From an uncultured Bacilli bacterium (GTDB lineage: Bacteria; Bacillota_I; Bacilli_A; RF39; UBA660): 17,447 nt of DNA. Within the stretch, counting starts at the first letter, position 1. Every line of letters begins with the position of its first letter. The position numbers and the translations under genes are program-made. A model generated the notes under the pieces. The model was given only the letters and a program-made list of their open reading frames with translations, made no database searches and had not been told where the DNA came from. Positions 14,754-17,447 of the stretch are shown here, in pieces. The DNA is taken from the NCBI GenBank assembly GCA_947632495.1, contig CANRPL010000028.1:1-17447 (forward strand). Reading direction: 5' to 3'.

Positions 14754-14780
14754 AAAAAAAGTAAACCATATGGTTTACTT
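14754..14780 (-). terminator. Terminator of the lipoprotein gene
   Basis: A perfect 9-bp stem AAGTAAACC / GGTTTACTT (14759-14767, 14772-14780) around ATAT, followed by seven U on the minus strand. The gene's stop codon (14775-14777) is inside the stem. Confidence 0.85.
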
Positions 14781-15254
14781 AATTACACAAACAGCGCCGT
14801 CTTCTTCAGCAGCTTTCTTGGTGCTTTCTAAAGTACTATCATCTTCTTTTAAGTCACTAAAACCTTGTTCTTTTAAGTCTTCGGTACTAGCTTTATCAAC
14901 ATCGATATCTAAAGAAGTCTTATATTCATATTTTTGATCGTTAGTTTCTACTTTTAAACTGATACCTTCTTTGGTAAATTCGCCATTTTCTTTATTCATA
15001 GCCTCTTTAAATGCACTCCAATTTTTTTGAACTGTCTCATCATTAATTATAGTATTAACTTCTATAGTCATATGCTTTAACTTGTCATTCTTATAAGTCA
15101 TTGAAATAACCTCTTCAATGTCCATACCATCTTCTTTTTCGGTAGCAGTACAAACTAATTTTTGTTCAGATTTTTTTTCTTCCTTTGCTTGTTCACATCC
15201 TGTCATTATAACTAGGCATAATAGACTTAAAAAAACTACTTTAACTCTTCTCAT
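14775..15254 (-). CDS. Small secreted lipoprotein of unknown function
   Basis: A 159-residue protein with a lipoprotein signal peptide: MRRVK, a hydrophobic stretch (6-18), then MTGC with C20 as the lipidated residue, so it is anchored on the outer face of the membrane. The mature part is highly charged (many K, E, D), beginning with an EQAKEEKKSEQK linker. It contains two cysteines only, C35 (KLVCTATE) and C156 (AVCVIK), at opposite ends of the domain, which could form a disulfide. The pattern of beta strands (ISMTYKNDKLKHMTIEV) resembles small DUF1307-like YehR lipoproteins, but I am not sure of this. It is a single-gene unit with its own promoter and terminator. Localisation is confident; function unknown. 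Confidence 0.85.
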   Translation of the reverse strand: MRRVKVVFLSLLCLVIMTGCEQAKEEKKSEQKLVCTATEKEDGMDIEEVISMTYKNDKLKHMTIEVNTIINDETVQKNWSAFKEAMNKENGEFTKEGISLKVETNDQKYEYKTSLDIDVDKASTEDLKEQGFSDLKEDDSTLESTKKAAEEDGAVCVIK

Positions 15255-15301
15255 ATTCTACTCTCCATATCTTTTGAAGTCTTACCTAAACTTCTACTAA
15301 T

Positions 15302-15330
15302 ATTATACCTATTTAAGAAAAGATTTACAA
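15302..15330 (-). promoter_or_regulatory. Promoter of the lipoprotein gene
   Basis: TTGTAA (15330-15325), 17 nt, TATAAT (15307-15302) on the minus strand. The start near 15295 gives a leader of about 40 nt with GGAGAG before the ATG. Confidence 0.65.
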
Positions 15331-15332
15331 CC

Positions 15333-15358
15333 AAAAATAACTATCATTGATAGTTATT
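15333..15358 (-). terminator. Terminator of the 15354-15884 gene
   Basis: Perfect 10-bp stem AATAACTATC / GATAGTTATT (15336-15345, 15349-15358), 3-nt loop, then UUUUU on the minus strand. The stop codon at 15354-15356 lies in the stem. Confidence 0.8.
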
Positions 15359-15884
15359 CCATAAACTTCGCTATAGCTTCTTTAAGTAATCCCCTATCTT
15401 GAGCTTTTTTTAAAGTCGTAAGATTTAATAGATAAATAGGTGCTTCATCATTAGGGCTAGGTTCTTGTAACATAAAACTTTGGTTATCAAAGTATAAAAC
15501 TCTTTCTTCATGCAAAAAAACATCTTCCGTCCATTCCTTTGATGTATATTTTAAGTATTCATCACTAATTAAAATATCAGCATACTCACTATATTGTAAC
15601 TTCTCCGGATCATATAAGTTATAAAAAAGCGCTATTTCTTTAGGATGATATTCTAAACTTAAGATAACACCGGTATTATGCAAAATAACTAGTAAAGTTT
15701 CAAAGGAATGAATATTTTCAAGTAATATTTTAAAAGCTTCTTCTTTGATTTCAAAGTTTCCTTCATAAATAGTAGCATCATTAATATTACAATAATTAAG
15801 TAATTCTAAAACTTTAGGATGGTTTAATAAACTATCCGTCGGATGCTTGATACCTAATGTATTTAATAATTCTTCTTTCGTCAT
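15354..15884 (-). CDS. Hypothetical protein, 176 residues
   Basis: I do not recognise this family. The sequence is acidic, cytoplasmic (no signal or membrane segment), and alternates predicted helices (TKEELLNTLG; NHPKVLELLNYC; EEAFKILLENI) with strand-like stretches (TLLVILHNTGVILSLEY, HEERVLYFDNQSFMLQ, APIYLLNLTT). It has one cysteine (C32). AAAGGAG lies 4 nt before the ATG, and it has its own extended -10 and terminator, so it is a single-gene unit. It lies between a lipoprotein gene and the vWA gene, all on the same strand but each terminated separately; no functional link is shown. Confidence 0.8.
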   Translation of the reverse strand: MTKEELLNTLGIKHPTDSLLNHPKVLELLNYCNINDATIYEGNFEIKEEAFKILLENIHSFETLLVILHNTGVILSLEYHPKEIALFYNLYDPEKLQYSEYADILISDEYLKYTSKEWTEDVFLHEERVLYFDNQSFMLQEPSPNDEAPIYLLNLTTLKKAQDRGLLKEAIAKFME

Positions 15885-15929
15885 ATAACTCCTTTTTTTA
15901 TCATCTAAACTTTGTATATATATATCTAA

Positions 15930-15938
15930 ATTATATCA
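15930..15938 (-). promoter_or_regulatory. Extended -10 promoter of the 15354-15884 gene
   Basis: TGA then TATAAT on the minus strand (15938-15930), with no good -35; the upstream DNA is the vWA terminator. The leader would be about 39 nt and includes an alternating TATATATATA run (15917-15925 region). Confidence 0.5.
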
Positions 15939-15943
15939 TATTT

Positions 15944-15978
15944 AAAAAAAGAAAAATAACTACAACATAGTTATTTTT
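15944..15978. terminator. Terminator of the vWA gene
   Basis: Perfect 11-bp stem AAAAATAACTA / TAGTTATTTTT (15952-15962, 15968-15978) with loop CAACA. On the minus strand TCTTTTTTT follows, serving the vWA gene, whose stop is at 16004-16006. Confidence 0.75.
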
Positions 15979-16003
15979 TCTGAATCTGTTTTAATTAAAA
16001 AAT

Positions 16004-16627
16004 TTATTCATCAAACTTTTTACTCTCTTCAACATATTTTTCAAGATCTTCTTTCCATGACATATCAATGTGACTTTCTTCACAATAAGCATCACTTGCT
16101 AAAGCTACAGCATCAAACATTTTAGCAATACCCTTGCGATCTTTTTGATAGTTAGCTATATTATTATCCTTAATACCAATACTTCTTCCTTCATCATAGG
16201 AATCAATATCTGCTCCAATGTAAATAAACTCCCACTTCTTATGGCCACGAATCATTTCTCTTATTTGGTCTTTTGTAAACTCTTTAGAAGCATTTTCATA
16301 ACCATCAGTAGTAATAATAAATATAACCTTTCCCGCTTTTTCTTGTTCCATAAATCTAATAGACTTACCAATAGCGTCTAATAAAGCTGTACTACCTCTT
16401 ACAAAATATTTTTTACTTGTTAATTTAGGCACTGTCTTAACATCTTCCCTTTGAGTAATCATTTCATACTCATCATCAAATAGAACGGTTGTAATTTTAG
16501 CATCCTTCTTTTTAAACTTATCTATATAGTTGTTATAGCCACCTATCGTATCCTTTTCTGTACCAGCCATTGAACCACTTCTATCTAGGATGAAAAACAC
16601 ATTTGTCACTTCTTTTTTCTTTGTCAT
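16004..16627 (-). CDS. von Willebrand factor A-domain protein
   Basis: A 207-residue cytoplasmic protein that is essentially one vWA domain. The metal-ion-dependent adhesion site is complete: DRSGS (D15, S17, S19), T80 in RGSTALLDAIG, and D108 in IITTDGYEN, so it should bind a divalent metal and a partner protein. There is no signal peptide or membrane anchor. The C-terminal 60 residues are charged and helical. AAGGAGATGTTATA precedes the ATG. It is divergent from a small HTH-like protein 119 nt away. From memory, stand-alone vWA proteins of this type occur in bacterial stress-type clusters (TerY-like), but no ter genes are visible here. Domain call very secure; role unknown. Confidence 0.9.
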   Translation of the reverse strand: MTKKKEVTNVFFILDRSGSMAGTEKDTIGGYNNYIDKFKKKDAKITTVLFDDEYEMITQREDVKTVPKLTSKKYFVRGSTALLDAIGKSIRFMEQEKAGKVIFIITTDGYENASKEFTKDQIREMIRGHKKWEFIYIGADIDSYDEGRSIGIKDNNIANYQKDRKGIAKMFDAVALASDAYCEESHIDMSWKEDLEKYVEESKKFDE

Positions 16628-16677
16628 TATAACATCTCCTTTTCATCAACATAATACAATAGTTATTTACACTATAG

Positions 16678-16718
16678 GTCACTTAAAAAGCGACAATTTA
16701 GCTTTAGTGTGATACAAT
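16678..16718 (+). promoter_or_regulatory. Promoter of the 16747 gene with inverted repeat over the -35
   Basis: GCGACA (16690-16695), 17 nt, TACAAT (16713-16718) preceded by TGA (extended -10). An imperfect inverted repeat GTCACTT-aaa-AAGCGAC (16678-16694, 6 of 7 pairs) overlaps the -35, and a wider ACACTA/TAGTGT pair (16669-16674, 16705-16710) flanks it. It may be a regulator site for the divergent vWA and HTH genes; the promoter is plausible, the operator is speculative. Confidence 0.4.
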
Positions 16719-16746
16719 AATTTATAGTACTTATAAAGGAGTTAAA

Positions 16747-17241
16747 ATGAAAGGTATAAAAGAAGAATTAAAATACTATATCGATAATAATTTAATAGAA
16801 GAAAGAACCGGTAATATCAATGCTGTTCAATACTTTTATGAAGATAAATTAATGCGTTATGATGAAGAAAATGTTAAAGACTTTATCGATAAGCATGACG
16901 AATATAGTGATTTTCAAACAATGTTATTTAAGTTTATTGATGATAGAAAGCTTAAAGATGCCGATGTATATAATAAAGTTCATATTGATCGAAGACTTTT
17001 TTCAAAAATTAGAAGTGATAAAAACTACCACCCTAGTAAAGAGACAATCATTCTACTAGCAATTGCTTTAGAATTAACCGAAGATGAATTGGATGAACTT
17101 TTAGATAGTGCATCATATTCCTTACCTAAAAATAATGAATATGACCTAATCATCAGATTTTGTTTTATCCATAAGATATTTAAAATTGCTGATATTAATG
17201 AATTACTATACCAGTATCATTGTAAATTATTTAATTATTAA
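16747..17241 (+). CDS. Small HTH-like protein (macro-domain-partner type)
   Basis: A 164-residue protein. Residues 1-50 are charged and not recognised. Residues 56-122 form a compact helical, HTH-like domain with the distinctive DRRLFSKIRSDKNYHPSKET (81-100), followed by LLAIALELTEDELDELLDSA; residues 130-160 (YDLIIRF...INELLYQY) are the typical tail. I recall this same domain both as small stand-alone proteins and as the C-terminal part of bacterial macro-domain (ADP-ribose-processing) proteins; this is from memory, not a search. Its XRE-like pattern suggests nucleic-acid binding. AAAGGAG lies 5 nt before the ATG. Divergent from the vWA gene, which hints at shared control. Gene is real; function inferred weakly. 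Confidence 0.8.
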   Translation: MKGIKEELKYYIDNNLIEERTGNINAVQYFYEDKLMRYDEENVKDFIDKHDEYSDFQTMLFKFIDDRKLKDADVYNKVHIDRRLFSKIRSDKNYHPSKETIILLAIALELTEDELDELLDSASYSLPKNNEYDLIIRFCFIHKIFKIADINELLYQYHCKLFNY

Positions 17242-17270
17242 AAAAATAAGCTTTTTACAGCTTATTTTTT
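17241..17270. terminator. Bidirectional terminator after the HTH-like gene
   Basis: Perfect 12-bp stem AAAAAATAAGCT / AGCTTATTTTTT (17241-17252, 17259-17270) with a 6-nt loop. A/T runs on both arms let it act on both strands; it starts at the last base of the gene's stop codon. Confidence 0.85.
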
Positions 17271-17360
17271 GTGAACTTTTTTTTGTTTATTGTACGTGAT
17301 AAAAGGTGCTAAATTATTATCAGTTGAAGCAAACAAAAATGTTATTTTTTACGCAATAAT
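17241..17360 (-). ncRNA. Candidate small RNA in the terminal intergenic region
   Basis: On the minus strand, TTGACA (17396-17391) is followed 17-18 nt later by TTATAT/TATATG (17373-17367), a plausible promoter. A transcript from about 17360 would meet the U-tailed hairpin at 17270-17241 after about 120 nt. No start codon with a ribosome site opens a useful frame in this stretch. The rest of 17271-17447 holds no gene that I can see; its right end has a second TATAAT (minus, near 17415-17420) and a direct repeat ATCACGA (17420-17426, 17432-17438). Confidence 0.3.
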
Positions 17361-17447
17361 CTTAATCATATAAATTGACTATCTAAGTTTTGTCAATACT
17401 TTTTTCATACAAATATTATATCACGACAAAAATCACGAAAATAGACA

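Noticed and set aside
16651..16719. Direct repeat TACAATA in the vWA/HTH intergenic region
   Set aside because: Only 7-8 A/T-rich bases and one copy is the likely -10 box; chance similarity is enough.
16859..17059. Second plus-strand frame inside the HTH-like gene
   Set aside because: Overlaps the conserved HTH-like frame, has no domain and no ribosome site.
17364..17405. Tiny minus-strand frame encoding MKKVLTKLR
   Set aside because: Nine codons, no ribosome site, and it overlaps the putative TTGACA; a leader peptide cannot be supported.

Overview
The window is low-GC (A/T-rich) bacterial chromosome with standard genetic code (TGA is a stop, ending murT), strong AGGAGG-type ribosome binding sites, TTGACA/TATAAT promoters and many U-tailed hairpin terminators. 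Together with an SAM-I (S-box) riboswitch, a CsoR regulator, a MurT/GatD pair and an MMPL exporter without a periplasmic adaptor, this points to a Gram-positive Bacillota, probably a gut-type Bacilli/Erysipelotrichia-like lineage. The peptidoglycan-modifying genes argue against a wall-less mollicute. The phylum is a fair inference; the finer placement is a guess.

Layout. 1-1944 (-): N-terminal 648 codons of a very large cyclic beta-1,2-glucan synthase-like glycosyltransferase, cut by the window edge. 2033-4578 (-): copper operon csoR-copA, with a CsoR operator that exactly fills the spacer of a consensus promoter. 4643-6687 (+): murT-gatD, overlapping by 4 nt; the GatD copy lacks both glutaminase catalytic residues. 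6684-8615 (-): a minimal STAS (SpoIIAA-like) protein, a DUF362 protein and a HAD hydrolase. 8658-12215 (-): an MMPL/RND exporter with about six copies of a 70-87-residue helical repeat in its second outer loop, divergent from a TetR regulator (12355-12912, +). One 16-bp palindrome supplies the -35 boxes of both promoters. 12941-14149 (-): a short metK under an SAM-I riboswitch with a clear terminator/antiterminator switch. 14150-16003 (-): histidine phosphatase, lipoprotein and an unknown protein. 16004-17241: a von Willebrand A protein (-) divergent from a small HTH-like protein (+). 17242-17447: no gene, but a possible small antisense-oriented RNA.

The region reads as ordinary chromosome with compact, mostly single-gene units: no transposases, phage genes, tRNAs, rRNAs or CRISPR. 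Two architectural habits recur: promoters so close to the start codon that leaders would be about 9-18 nt, and stop codons lying inside the terminator hairpin. No gene-free stretch exceeds 300 bases. The observations most worth pursuing are the GatD/MurT pair with eroded active and zinc sites, the repeat-bearing MMPL loop, the hairpin embedded in the STAS gene, and the vWA/HTH pair.
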